DNA of 64,000 bases from Prorocentrum cordatum (lineage: Eukaryota > Sar > Dinophyceae > Prorocentrales > Prorocentraceae). The stretch lies in contig CAUYUJ010001436.1 in the NCBI GenBank assembly GCA_963575745.1, positions 234,120 through 298,119 on the forward strand, written 5' to 3'. Shown in pieces: positions 49,231 through 59,760 of the stretch (positions are counted from its first letter, which is position 1; each line of letters begins with the position of its first letter). Position numbers and translations under genes: made by a program. A model generated the notes under the pieces. That model searched no databases, was not told the origin of the DNA, and saw nothing but the letters and a program-made list of their open reading frames with translations.

Positions 49231-49500
49231 AGAATGGGAGAGGAGGGGGAGTCGTTGCCGCGAGGGAGGAGGGAGGGGGGGGAACGGGGGAGGGAGCTCG
49301 AACCGGTAGTGACCCCCCCCGTTTTCTAAGAGGGGGGGGAGGGGTTCGAACCCGTAGTGACCCCCCCTTTTCATGATGGCCCGGGGGTGGGGGGGAGGGG
49401 GGGTTGGAACCCCCCATGACCTCCCTGGTTTTCGAGCGGGGGGAGCTTGGGGGACGGGTTGGAAACCCCCAGTGACCCCCCCCCCTGGATTTCTGCCAGC
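49231..49500. repeat. Right inverted flank of the minisatellite
   Basis: GAGCTCGAACCGGTAGTGAC followed by CCCC and GGTTCGAACCCGTAGTGACC are the inverse of sequences at 48030-48105. Confidence 0.75.
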
Positions 49501-49529
49501 AACGGAACAACACGCTCTTTCCGATATTG

Positions 49530-49715
49530 AGAAAGGGAGAGGGAGAAAGAGAGAGAGAGAGAATAAGAAAAAAACAAAAAGAGAGAACTACCAAAGAGAG
49601 AGAGAGAGGGAGAGAGAGAGAGAGAGAACGAAAGAGGGAGCAAGCGAGCGAGAAAGAGAGAGAGAGAGAGAGAGAAAAAAAATAAGAGAGAGAGAGAGAG
49701 AGCGCGCATTCGCTT
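49530..49715. repeat. (GA)n-rich tract
   Basis: GAGAGAGA with AAAAACAAAA interruptions. Confidence 0.95.
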
Positions 49716-50755
49716 CACGAACACGCTCCTTGTAAGCACAGGCTGCGCAATGGCACAATCACCAAGGCCGGAGAAAAGAAGACTGCGACTGCCATCAGTT
49801 GTCATTACCGTCTTTTCACACACGCACAACACTAGCATCCCTGATGAATTCACTGTTGTCTTAACTCTCAACCTTCACCTTCTGGAGCCGCGAACTCTCC
49901 CACATATGCATTGGAAATCTCGGTTCGAACTCAACGTTCCTCCCCTGCAGCTGCCCCAATGGAGGCTCCGTCCCTCCACGAGCACTTGCAGCTTGGTGCA
50001 AGCAGCTTCGCAGCCTGTCGGGGACCGGGGGAGACACGACGGCTGAAGAGAGTATGCAAAGACTCACCTTTAAGTTAGCAAATATGTGGCTACCGAAGAA
50101 CTCGCCATGCCAATATGTCGACAGTCGGTGCGAATACAGGAACGTATGATATGTTATAGAGCAGACCTCGACAATCTTATCAACTTCCCAGCGCTCTCAT
50201 GAGCGCTCTGAGACAAGTAGGCGAAGACAGAGCCACAGCAATGGAGCTGGCGAGTCCCATTGGGGTGGAAGGCCCTTCAGGTACATGGGGAACATGAGCG
50301 AGCCTGCACATTGATTAAGTTCAAGAGGACACCTCGAACAATGACGAACACGCCTACCACGGACACATAGAAGACAATCCCAAACATATGATGAGCTGCA
50401 TTGCAGTCCGCGCGCAGAAGCGATGCCTTACAACAGCTGCGCGGTGCAATACAACTATCATCAGAGACACTTGTGCAATGCATCATCCAAAGCACCGTCA
50501 AGACCTGATCGGAGAACGAAGGTATTAGATCCCGACTGCGTCCTCCCCCTCCACTCCCCCTCCAACTCCCCCTCCACCTCCCCCTCCACCTCTTTCTCCA
50601 CCTCCCCCTCCACCCCCTCGGATGTCCCTTGGAACCTTTTTGGGAGCACCCAGGGGGCTTCAGAGAACCCCAAGAGGGCTCCAAGACGCGCCCCAGATCA
50701 CTGAGAGGTCTCATCCACACGCGCTGTTCGATGACACCTAGTAGCGGTTTCTGAG
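49716..50755. other. No gene supported
   Basis: Sequence of balanced composition, one of the less repetitive parts of the window. CTCCCCCTCCAC units lie at 50550-50615. A minus frame near 50300-50500 is hydrophobic (GIVFYVSVVGVFVIVRGVLL) but lacks codon bias or boundaries. Confidence 0.35.
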
Positions 50756-50759
50756 GCCT

Positions 50760-51430
50760 CGCTTGGGCCCCTCTTGGGCCCGTCTTGGGGCCCTCTTAGG
50801 GCCCTCTTGGAGCCATCATATGGGCCAACAAGGAGCCCAAGAGGGCTCCGAGAGGGCCCCAAGAGGGCCCCAAGAGGGTTTAGGAGTTATGTACCAACGG
50901 CCGCTGGGTTGGTACATAATTCCTGGGGCCCTCTTGAAGCCCTCGTGGGGCCCTCTTGGGGCCCTCTTGGAGCCAACCCGGGGCCCAAGAGGGCTCCAAG
51001 AGGGCGCTCAGAGGGCCCAAGGAGTTATGTACCACCGGCCGCTGGGTTGGTACATAATTCCTGGGGCCTTCTTGGGGCCAACCAGGGGCCCAAGGGGGCT
51101 CCAAGAGGGACCTCAGAGGGCCCCAAGAGGGCCCCAGGAGTTATGTACCAGCGGCCGCTGGGTTGGTACATAATTCTTGGGGCCTTCTTGGGGCCCTCTT
51201 AGGGCCAACCAGGGGCCCACCCAAGAGGGCTCCGAGAGGGCCCTGAGAGGGCCCAAAGAGGGCCCCAGAAACTATGTACCAGCGGCCGCTGGGTTGGTGC
51301 ATAATTCCTGGGGCCTTCTTGGGGCCCTCTTGGAGCCCTCTTGGGGCCCTCTTGGGGCCCTCTTAGGGCCCTCTTGGAGCCATCTTATGAGCCAACCAGG
51401 GTTCCAAGAGGGCCCTAGGAGGGCCCCAAG
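50760..51430. repeat. Palindrome cluster in CCAAGAGGGCCCC arms, block 1
   Basis: Four copies of TTATGTACCA.CGGCCGCTGG followed by GTTGGTACATAA (50887-50919, 51025-51057, 51141-51173, 51271-51304). Each is an inverted repeat flanked left by CCAAGAGGGCCCC units and right by GGGGCCCTCTTGG units, so each palindrome is the centre of a much larger dyad. Confidence 0.9.
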
Positions 51431-51464
51431 AGCGGCCAGGCATGCCGGAGTCCCACGGAGACCA

Positions 51465-52445
51465 CCAGGTGCCTCCGATGTCTCACGGGGGGCACCCAGT
51501 AACTCCGATGTCCCACGGGCCGATGTCCCACGGGGACCACGGGGTACCTCCGATGTCCCCCGGGGGACACCGGGTAACTTCGATGTCCCACGGGGACCAC
51601 CGAGTAACTCCGATGTCCCACGGGGGACACCGGGTAACTCCGATGTCCCACGGGCCGATGTCCCACGGGGACCACCGGGTAACTCCGATCTCCCACGGGG
51701 GACCCCCGGGTGACTCCGATGTCCCACGGGGGGGCACGGGGTAACTCGTGCCCAGACCCCCCCCTGCAAGGTCGAGTTACCCGATGCCCCGCGGGGGACA
51801 CCGGGTAACTCCGATGTCCCACGGGCCGATGTCCCACGGGGACCACCGGGTAACTCCGATGTCCCACGGGGAACACCGGGTAACTCCGATGTCCCACGGG
51901 CCGATGCCCCACGGGGACCACCGGGTAACTCCGATGTCCCACGGGGGACACCGGGTAACTCCGATGTCCCACGGGGGGCCACCGGGTAACCATGCCCAGA
52001 CCCCCCCCCTGCAAGGTCGAGTTACCCGATGTCCCCCAGGAGACACCGGGTAACTCCGATGTCCCACGGGCCGATGTCCCACGGGGACCATGCACCGGGG
52101 GACTCCGATGTCCCATGGGGGCCCACCGGTTTACCGAATAATGCCGAATTCGACTTACCCGACGCCCCTCGGGGGCCACCGGGTAAGTGGGGGGTGTGGA
52201 GCGCACCCCCCGCTTACCCGATGTCCCCCAGGGGGACACCGGGTAACTCATGCCCGACACCCCCCCGCGCAAGGTCGAGTTACCCGATGCCCCCCCACTC
52301 GCCACCGGGTAACCTGTGCCTAACACTCCCCCCTGCAAGGTCGAGTTACCCGATGTCCCCCCGGGGTCACCGGGTAAGTGGGGGGTGTGGAGCGCACCGC
52401 CCAGTTACGCGATGCTCCCAAGGGGGGCGCCAAGTAACACATGCC

Positions 52446-52450
<5 letters not shown>
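51465..52450. repeat. 30-bp minisatellite with palindromic units
   Basis: Units of GATGTCCCACGGGGGACACC followed by GGGTAACTCC, where GTCCC.CGGGGGAC is a stem. It is interrupted by CCCCCCCTGCAAGGTCGAGT blocks near 51765, 52005, 52260 and 52330. Confidence 0.92.
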
Positions 52451-52477
<27 letters not shown>

Positions 52478-52485
52478 GTAGTCGA
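52445..52485. repeat. (GTC)n microsatellite
   Basis: About ten GTC units. Confidence 0.95.
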
Positions 52486-52800
52486 TCGTGGGCCGGAAAA
52501 ACTTGAGGCTTCGGATCCGTTTTGGGGCTCCCCGGGCCCCGAGGGCTCCAAAACCCTTGGGAAAAGCAGCAGCAAAACTTACCACTCCAGGTCGAGGCGT
52601 CGTCGTCGTCGTCGTCTGCGGGTCGAGAGCTCCGGGATGGGGCCGAAAGCTCCCGGTTGGGGTCGGGAACTCCTGGACGGGGTCGAGAGCTCTGGGGTCA
52701 AAACAGGGGCCGGGAAATTTGGTCCAAGTGTCGCTGCCTGGTCCTGCAGGGGCTGGGTAAGGATGCGTTTACACCTCCTCCTCCTCGTCGTCGTCGTCGC
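52486..52800. other. Short spacer with GTC runs, no gene
   Basis: GGGTCGAGAGCTC/GGGTCGGGAACTC pieces repeat at 52620-52700. GTC runs at 52600 and 52785. No gene. Confidence 0.45.
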
Positions 52801-53245
52801 CGAGAGTTATGTACCAGCGGCCGCTGGGTTGGTGCATAATTCCTGGGGCCTTCTTGGGGCCATTTTGGAGCCCTCTTGGAGCCCTCTTGGGGCCCTCTTG
52901 GGGCCCTCTTGGGGCACTCTTGGGGCCCTCTTAGGGCCAACCATGGGCCCGAGAGGGCTCCGAGAGGGCCCTCAGAGGGTTCAGGAGTTATGTACCAGCG
53001 GCCGCTGGGTTGGTACATAATTCCCGGGGCCTTCTTGGGGCCCTCTTGGGGCCCTCTCAGGGCCCTCTCGGAGCCATCTCATGGGCCAACCAGGGGCCCA
53101 AGAGGGCTCCAAGAGGCCCCCAAGAGGGCCCCAGGAGGTATGTACCAGCGGCCGCTGGGTTGGTGCATAATTCCTGGGGCCTTCTTGGGGCCCTCTTGGA
53201 GCCCTCTTGGGGCCCTCTTGGGGCCCTCGTGGGGCCATCTTATGG
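52801..53245. repeat. Palindrome cluster, block 2
   Basis: Three more copies of the TTATGTACCAGCGGCCGCTG palindrome (52807-52839, 52988-53020, 53139-53170), with the same arm organisation as block 1. Confidence 0.9.
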
Positions 53246-53350
53246 ACGGCGACGACAACGACATCGACGACGACGACGATGACGACGACCACGACGACAA
53301 CGACGACGACGACGACGACCACGACGATGGTGGCGACGACGACGACGACC

Positions 53351-53436
<86 letters not shown>

Positions 53437-53460
53437 AACGACGACCACGACGACGACGCG
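53246..53460. repeat. (GAC)n microsatellite
   Basis: About 70 GAC units with AAC, CAC and GAT interruptions. Confidence 0.97.
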
Positions 53461-54180
53461 CCCGAAATCAGTCGACAAAGCGACCCAACAGTTAAACCGA
53501 CAAAGTGTCCTTCTTTTGGCCGCAGCGGCTCCGAGACAGCCTGCAGGGCACCCTTTTTTTGCCGCAGCGACTCCGAGAAGCCTGCAGCTCAGCGCGGGTT
53601 CGTCTGCGGATGCCTCTGCCCCCCCCCCCCCCCCCCTCAGACAAAAAATCAGCCCGACGCCCCCGGTGATTTTTTTCGGCCCGCCCGTGCAAGGCCCCAC
53701 GGCCAGCTCTTGGGTCGAGGAAGAAGAGGAGCAGGAGGACGAGGACGCTCGTCAAGACGAAGACGAGGAGAAGGAGGAGCAGGAGGACGCGGAGGTTGAG
53801 CAGGGGGACAAGGACGAAATGAGAGGCCTTAAGCGGCTCCGAAAACCCTGCAGCTCAGCGCGGTCTGGTCTCGGAGCCGCTTCGGGCCTTTCATTCCGTC
53901 CTTGACCCCTTGCTCAACCTCGTCCTCCTGCTCCTCCTGCTCCTCTGGTTCCTCTTGATCACCTCCTCGTCCTCCTGCCCCTCCTCCTCCTCGACCCAAT
54001 AGCTGGCCGTGGGGCCTTGCAAGGGCGGGCCGAAAAAAATCACCGGGCCTCGGGGTGATATATTTTTCCTGGGGGGGGCAAGGGCGTCCGCAGACGAGCC
54101 CGCGCTGAGCTGCAAGCTTCTGGGAGCCGCATCGGGCCTCTGATTCCGTCCTTTCCTCTTGCTCTTCCTCTTGGACTGTT
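53461..54180. other. Spacer with an inverted duplication
   Basis: GAGGAG-rich segment 53710-53810 and CTCCTC-rich segment 53925-53995 are related in inverted orientation, as are CCCGCCCGTGCAAGGCCCCA (about 53680) and TGGGGCCTTGCAAGGGCGGG (about 54010). AGCCTGCAGCTCAGCGCGG recurs near 53577, 53848 and inverted at 54095. No gene. Confidence 0.55.
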
Positions 54181-54935
54181 TCCTCGCCCTTTGGGGCCCT
54201 TTTGGGGCCATCTTGAAGTCAAGGCCGTCTTGGGACCATCTTGTGGACATCTTGGGCCGTCGGACAGCCGAAAAAGAAAACGCGCCCAAATTATTCAACA
54301 AGTGAAGGGAATACAACCATTTGGGCATTTCGGGCTCTCCTTGAGGTCCTCTTGAAGACTTCCTAGACTGTCTAGGAGGCCCCTTGGATCCCCCTGGGGC
54401 CCTCTGGGGCTGTCTTGGGCCATCCTGGGGCTATGCCGAATCGTATCGTTGCCATCTTGGACGTTTTGGAGCCGTCGTGAAGACCATCGTGGGCGCCTTG
54501 GAGTTCTCGTGGGCCGTCTTGGAGGCGTCTTGGGGGCCTCTTGGACCGTCTGGAGGCCGTCATGGGGCCGTCTTGGAGGCCCCTTGGGCGCTCTTGGGGC
54601 GATCTTGGGGGTCTCTTGGGCGGCATTGGGCCGTTGGCAGGCCGAAAACATCAAAATCCGTCAAGAGCCCACGGGAAATCAGCTGTCTTTGCCTCTTCGG
54701 GCCTTCCTGCAGGTCCCCTTGGAGGCTTCTTGGACTGCATTGGAAGCCTCTTGGGGGCATTTGGGGCCGTCCTGGGCCATCTTGGGGCCATCTTGGAACG
54801 CCTCGGTTGCATCTTGGGCCGTCTTGGAGACATATTGGGGCCGTCTTGGGCTCTCTTGGGCAATCCTAGCCGCCTTGGAGGCATCTTGGTGGCCATCTTG
54901 GTCCATTTGGGCCGTCTTGGTGGCGATGTGGGCCA
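54181..54935. repeat. CTTGGGGCC-type array with two spacers
   Basis: G-rich direction on the plus strand. Spacers beginning GGCCGTCGGACAGCCGAAAA (54250) and GGCCGTTGGCAGGCCGAAAA (54628) match the one at 17545. Confidence 0.75.
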
Positions 54936-55112
54936 CACCTTCTGGTCCTTCCGAGGGGCAGGCGGTCTGTGCCGAAGGCCACTGGGAAGGGTTTGACAAT
55001 ACCATGAGCAGCAAAATGTCTGGCACGCCGTCCACCCCTGTGGCAAGCACAGGGGGCGGCGGATCCATGACGCCTACGGCGAATCACCGCCGCCCCCAGC
55101 CTTTTTGAGAAG

Positions 55113-55229
55113 CGCCTGTGTGGCCAAACGTTGGGCCCCAACTTGGCCAAGCTGTCTGATTATGGATTCCCCCAGCCGCTCCAGAAACTCTTCGGGGAAC
55201 ACTTGGGGGAGGCTGAGGGGGAGGATTAG
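55113..55229 (+). CDS. Terminal exon or gene fragment, paralogue of 59648-59760
   Basis: The plus frame reads RLCGQTLGPNLAKLSDYGFP then QPLQKLFGEHLGEAEGED, then TAG. The inverted copy at 59.7 kb ends FPQPLWKPFGENLGKDDGED then TAG. Conservation at peptide level together with the same stop indicates a duplicated C-terminal coding segment. The two DNAs stay similar upstream (GACGCCTACGGC..ATCACCG), but there the frame is shifted, so either an AG acceptor lies near 55108 or the copies are decayed. No family is recognised. Confidence 0.45.
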   Translation, partial: RLCGQTLGPNLAKLSDYGFPQPLQKLFGEHLGEAEGED

Positions 55230-55595
55230 GAGAGGGAGGAGGAGAAGGAAGAGGAGGAGGAGGCCTCTTGGGAGCCTCTTGTGGCACTCTTGTGGGGCCT
55301 CCTGGGGGCTTCCCGGGGGCCTCTTGGAAGCCTGTTGAGGGCCTCCTTAGGCCTCTTGGGGGCCTTGGGGGCGTCTTGGGGGCCTCTCCTTGGCCGTCTT
55401 AAAGCGTTCCTGGCCCGTCTGACGGGTCTGACGCCGTCGGAAGCCGTCTTGGGGGCCTCTCTGAACCGATGTGGGGTCCTCTTGATGCGCTTCAGGGCCG
55501 TCTTGGGGGCCATCTTGGGCGTCTTAGAGGCCTCTTGGGGCCGTCTTTGGGGCCTCCTGGGCTGTCATAGGGCCATCTTGGAAGCCTCCTGGGCG
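55230..55595. repeat. CTTGGGGGCC-type array, G-rich direction
   Basis: Includes GCGTTCCTGGCCCGTCTGAC followed by GACGCCGTCGGAAGCCGTC, which recurs inverted at 56083-56105 and 59452-59490 and direct at 56430-56470. Confidence 0.75.
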
Positions 55596-55599
55596 CACT

Positions 55600-55760
55600 G
55601 GGGGCGAGGAGGAGGAGGAGGAGGAGGAGGAGGAGGAGGAGGAGGTTGAGGAGGAGGAGGAGGAGGAGGAAGAGGAGGAAGAGGAAGAAAAGGACTGGGA
55701 AAAGCAGGCGAAGAGGGAGTAGGAAGAGAAACAGGGAGGAGGACCAGGAGAAGGAGGCAG
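55600..55760. repeat. (GGA)n tract
   Basis: Pure GGA from 55605 to 55660, then GAA-rich. Confidence 0.95.
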
Positions 55761-55879
55761 GGGATAGGAGCGATGAGACACAGTCGGACAACGAGAGACA
55801 AAGTCGGAGCAACCCCCAACCCCCAGAGTCTTGGGGGCGCCCCAGAGTCTGAACAACATCTTTTTTCAGATAATTATGT

Positions 55880-56020
55880 TTGCCTGTTTGCCTGTCCGTC
55901 CGTCCGCCCGTCCGTCTGTCTGTATGTATGGATATGGCCACGTATGTTTGCATGTCTGCATGCATGCATGCATGCATGCATGTATGCATGCATGCATGCA
56001 TGTATGGTATGTGTATATAT
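55880..56020. repeat. (TCCG/TCTG)n and (ATGC)n tetranucleotide tract
   Basis: GTCCGTCCGCCCGTCC then TGCATGCATGCATGCATG, ending in TATATATA. Confidence 0.95.
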
Positions 56021-56235
56021 ATACGGCCCGGGGCCACCCCAAGAGGGCCCCAAGTCGGCCCAGAGAGGCCCCCAAGACGGCTTCCGACGGGCCAGGAATG
56101 CTCTAAGATGGCCGAAGAGGCCCCCGAGAAGCCCCCAACGGCCCCTGAGAGGCTCGAAGAGGCCCCCAAGATGCCTCGAAGAGGCTCCAAGGAAGCTCCC
56201 TGGAGGCCCCAAGAGTGGCCCCAGAGGCTCCCAAG
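56021..56235. repeat. CCAAGAGGCCCC-type array, C-rich direction
   Basis: Starts ACGGCCCGGGGCCACC directly after the tetranucleotide tract. The same junction recurs at 59412. Contains the AAGACGGCTTCCGACGG block. Confidence 0.8.
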
Positions 56236-56365
56236 ATGCCCCCTCCTCCTCCCCTCCTCCTCCTCCTTCTCCTCCTCCGCCGCCTTCTCCTCCTCCTCCT
56301 CCTCCTCCTCCTCCTCCTTCTCCTCCTCCTCCTCCTCCTCCTCCTCCTCCTCCCCCTCCTCTTGG
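56236..56365. repeat. (CTC)n tract
   Basis: Located between C-rich and G-rich arrays, that is, at a symmetry centre. Confidence 0.95.
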
Positions 56366-56510
56366 AGGCATCTTGGGAGCCTCCTTGGGCCTCTTGGGCC
56401 TTCGGAGGCTTCTCAGGGGCCTCGTTCGCCGTCGTGAGGCATTCCTGGCCCGTTTGACGCCGTCGGAAGCTCCGCCGCCCCCCGTGGTCTTGCCACAGGG
56501 GTGCCTGGCG
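56366..56510. repeat. CTTGGGCC-type array, G-rich direction
   Basis: Complementary to 56030-56235, giving a palindrome around the CTC tract. Contains TTTGACGCCGTCGGAAG. Confidence 0.75.
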
Positions 56511-56815
56511 TGCTGAATCCTAATGGTTTGGGTTTCGTGCTCTTTATGCTTCAACTCCATTCAAGAACAGTCTGATAATCGCCCACGTTCTGCCGCAGAT
56601 TATGACAACCAGGGAGCAAGTCAATGACCAGTCGCCGAAGCAATCGACGCGCCAACTGCGCGCCAAAGGCGAGCAGCGCCAAACGCGCGCTGAGCATGTA
56701 AACGCAAGTACAGTGGAGACGTCAATCACGCTCCATGTGCGCGCCAAGTGCGTGCCACTTCGGTCATGGACCCAGGTGGTCCCATACGAACGACAATGGT
56801 ATGAATGCCATGTCA
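56511..56815. other. Balanced-composition stretch, no gene called
   Basis: The plus frame TTREQVNDQSPKQSTRQLRA then KGEQRQTRAEHVNASTVETS is protein-like, but the sequence contains internal CGCGCCAA repeats and leads into tetranucleotide repeats. Confidence 0.3.
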
Positions 56816-57340
56816 TGTATGCATGGTTGTTTGTATGTAGGTGTGTGTATGTATGTGTGTATGTATGTATGTATGTATGTATGTATGTATGTATTTATGT
56901 ATGTATGTATGTACGCATGCATGCATGACTGTATGTGTGTATGTGTGTATGCATGTATATGTGTGTATGTATGTATATGTATAAGTATGTATGTATGTAT
57001 GTGTGTATGTATGTATGTATGGATGGATGCATGTATGTATGTACGTACGTACGTATGTATGTATGTATGTATGTGTGTATGTATGTATGTATGTATGTAT
57101 GTATGTATGTATGGATGTATGTATGTATGTATGTATGTATGTATGTATGTATGTATGTGGATGTATTTGTATTTGTATTGGTATACGTATATGTATTTGA
57201 ATATGTTTATGTTTGTGTATATGTATATGCATATGTATACGTATGTACGTATGTATGTGGGTATGCATGCATGTATGCATGTATGTATGTATGCATGTAT
57301 GTATACATGGATGTATGCATTATGTATGTATGTATGTTAA
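56816..57340. repeat. (TATG)n tetranucleotide array
   Basis: More than 500 bp of GTATGTAT units with GCATG and GTACG variants. Confidence 0.97.
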
Positions 57341-57361
57341 TAGATAGGGTGATATGTAAGT

Positions 57362-58861
57362 CCCACCAGCCCTTTAGGGCGTAGGTGGTCTAGGGAGTTT
57401 CCTCTGCCAACCCCCTTCTTCCCCTTCGGGGAGGGGTTTACCCCTCCCCTTACCCCTCCCCACTGACCTGGACGGGGCCGGTCGCGAGGTGTCAGAGCGT
57501 CCAAGATGGCCCAAGACAGCTCCAAGAGCGAACAGGCGAGAAAACACAAAACATTGATTTTACCTAGGTTTTGGAAGGATTTTGGCATCTTGGGGGGGCC
57601 CAAGAGGCGACTCGAGGCACTCTGGAGGGGCGGGGCTAATAAGCACCCCCCCCTTCTTTGATAGATCTCCTCCAAGATGGCCCAAAGAGCGCCCCGAAGG
57701 CTCCCAAGAGCGCCCCAAGAGCGCCTCAAGAGGGCCCCAAGAGACCCCAAGAGGCCCCCAAGAAGCCTCCAAGACGTTGCCAAGAGACCCCCAAGAGGCC
57801 CCAAGAGAGTCCAAGATGACCCAAGACGGCTCCAAGAGCGAAAAGGCGAGAAAGCAACAAACATTGATTTTACCTAGGTTTTGGAAGGATTTTGGCCTCT
57901 TGGGGCGCCCAAGAGGCGACTCGAGGCACTCTAGAGGGGCAGCGCTAATTGGGGAACCCCCCTTCTTTGATCGATCTCCTCCAAGATGGCCCCAAGAGCG
58001 CCCGAAGGCTCCCAAGAGCGCCCCAAGAGCGCCCCGAGAGCGCCCCAAGAGGCCCCAAGAGGCGCCCAAGAGGCCTCCAAAAGGCTCCCAAGAGACCCCC
58101 AAGAGGCCCAAGAGGCTCCCAAGACGGGTCCAAGAGCGAAAAGGCGAGAAAACAAAAAACATTGATTTTACCTAGGTTTTGGAAGGATTTTGGCCTCTTG
58201 GGGGGGCCCAAGAGGCGACTCGAGGCACTCTAGAGGGGCAGCGCTAATTGGGGACCCCCCCTTCTTTGATAGATCTCCTCCAAGATGGCCCCAAGAGCGC
58301 CTCGAAGGCTCCCAAGAGCGCCCCAAGAGCGCCCCAAGAGGGCCCCAAGAGGCCCCAAGAGGCCCCCAAGAGGCCTCCAAGAGGCCCCCAAGAGACCCCC
58401 AAGAGGCCACAAGAGGCTCCCCGAGATACGCAAGAGGCCCCCGGGACCGCCAAGAGGCCCCAAGGACGGCCCAAGAGGCCCCCAAGTTCGCAATTGTCCT
58501 CCTCCTCCTCCTCCTCCTCTTTTTCTTCCTCCTCCCTCCTCCCCCTCCCCCTCCTCCTCCTCCTCCTCCTCCTCCTCCTCCTCTCCTTTTCCTCCTTCTC
58601 GTCCTCCTCGTCCTCGCAGTCCTCCATCTCCTCCTCCTTCTATTCCTCCTCCTCCTCCTCCTGCTCCTCCTCCTGCTCCTCCTCTTCCTCCTCCTACTCC
58701 GACGACGACGGCTCCTCCTACATCCTCCCCCTCTTGGGGTATATGGCGGCTCACCCCGCCCTTTGTTCTTCTGCATGCTCCCCCGCTTCCCTCATAACCT
58801 CCACTCCCCTGGGACTCATTTCTGGACGGGCTGGTGGGGATACGCGAAGCGTCTAGAATTT
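57362..58861. mobile_element. Composite repeat element, copy 2
   Basis: Bounded by CCCACCAGCCC (57362-57372) and GGGCTGGTGGG (58828-58838), followed by TACGCGAAGCGTCTAGAATT as in copy 1. Inside, a unit of about 300-313 bp starting ACATTGATTTTACCTAGGTT followed by TTGGAAGGATTTTGGC occurs three times (about 57549, 57862 and 58160), and a CTC tract lies at 58495-58690. It is 1.5 kb long against 0.9 kb for copy 1, mainly because of the internal triplication. Confidence 0.75.
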
Positions 58862-59285
58862 GTATGTATTTATATGCATATATGTCCATGAGTGTATGTC
58901 TGCATGTGTGTGATGCGTGTATGCATGTATGTATGGGTGCATGCATGTATGTCTGTATGTATGCATGCATGTATACAGGTCGGTAGGTACGTCGGTATGG
59001 CTGTATGTGTGTATGCATTGCTTTATTTCTGTTTATGTGTATGCATGCACGTCGGTATGTATGTACGCCTGTATGTCTGTATGTCTGTCTGTCTGTATGT
59101 CTGGTCGCCTGTCTGCCTGTCTGTGTGTATGTATGCACGTGTCTATATATTTATATATATAGATATACAAATATGTGTGCATGCGTGCATGTCTGTCTGT
59201 ATGTATGCATGCATGCATGTATCTATCCATGCATGTGGTTATGCATGGATGTATGTAGACATGCATGTATGCCTGTCCGTCTGCC

Positions 59286-59316
<31 letters not shown>

Positions 59317-59400
59317 ATGTGTGTGTGTCTGCCTGTATGTATGCATGTATGTTTGTATGCATGTGTGTTGGTATGTATATGCGCTTATTTACACGATACA
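58862..59400. repeat. (TATG)n/(TGTC)n tetranucleotide array
   Basis: GTATGCATGTATG units, then TCTGTCTGTCTG. It ends at the ACGGCCC junction. Confidence 0.97.
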
Positions 59401-59647
59401 TGTATACATTTACGGCCCTGGAGCAGTCCCCAAGTCGGCCCAGAGAGGCCTCCAAGACGGCTTCCGACGGCGTCAGACGCCAGGAATGCCCTAAGACGGC
59501 CAAAGAGGCTCCCGAGAAGCCCACAACGGCCCCCAAGCAGCCCAAGGAGGCCCCCAAGATGCCTCAGGCTCCCAGGAAACTCACAGGAGGGCCGAAGAGT
59601 GCCCCCCCGAAGCTTCCAAGATAAGCCGTCCTTTTTCCTCCTCCCTC
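59401..59647. repeat. CCAAGAGGCCCC-type array, C-rich direction
   Basis: Complementary in order and content to 55230-55490, forming one arm of a large inverted duplication. Confidence 0.75.
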
Positions 59648-59760
59648 TAATCTTCCCCGTCATCCTTCCCCAAGTTTTCCCCGAAGGGTTTCCACAACGG
59701 CTGGGGGAACACATGGTCCGATGGCTTGGCAGAGCTCTTGTCACAACGCTCGGTGACATG
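59648..59760 (-). CDS. Terminal exon or gene fragment, paralogue of 55113-55229
   Basis: The minus frame reads CDKSSAKPSDHVFPQPLWKP then FGENLGKDDGED and TAG. Matches to the 55-kb copy include AK.SD, FPQPL, FGE.LG and GED-stop. It carries its own downstream CTTGGGGGCC array like the other copy, so the whole exon-plus-array unit is duplicated and inverted. The function is unknown. Confidence 0.45.

Noticed and set aside
47678-49309. A 543-codon Pro/Ser/Thr/His-rich frame
   Set aside because: It is the translation of the CCCCACTGT minisatellite; other frames and the opposite strand are equally open.
48040-49420. GGTTCGAACC matching an RNA polymerase III B box
   Set aside because: No A box at a suitable distance, no tRNA cloverleaf and no T-run terminator; the motif is part of a C-rich inverted repeat.
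51415-52338. A 307-codon frame of GHRSYPV-type repeats
   Set aside because: It comes from the 30-bp minisatellite, where unit length is a multiple of three; sequence between units breaks the frame and there is no unique flanking domain.
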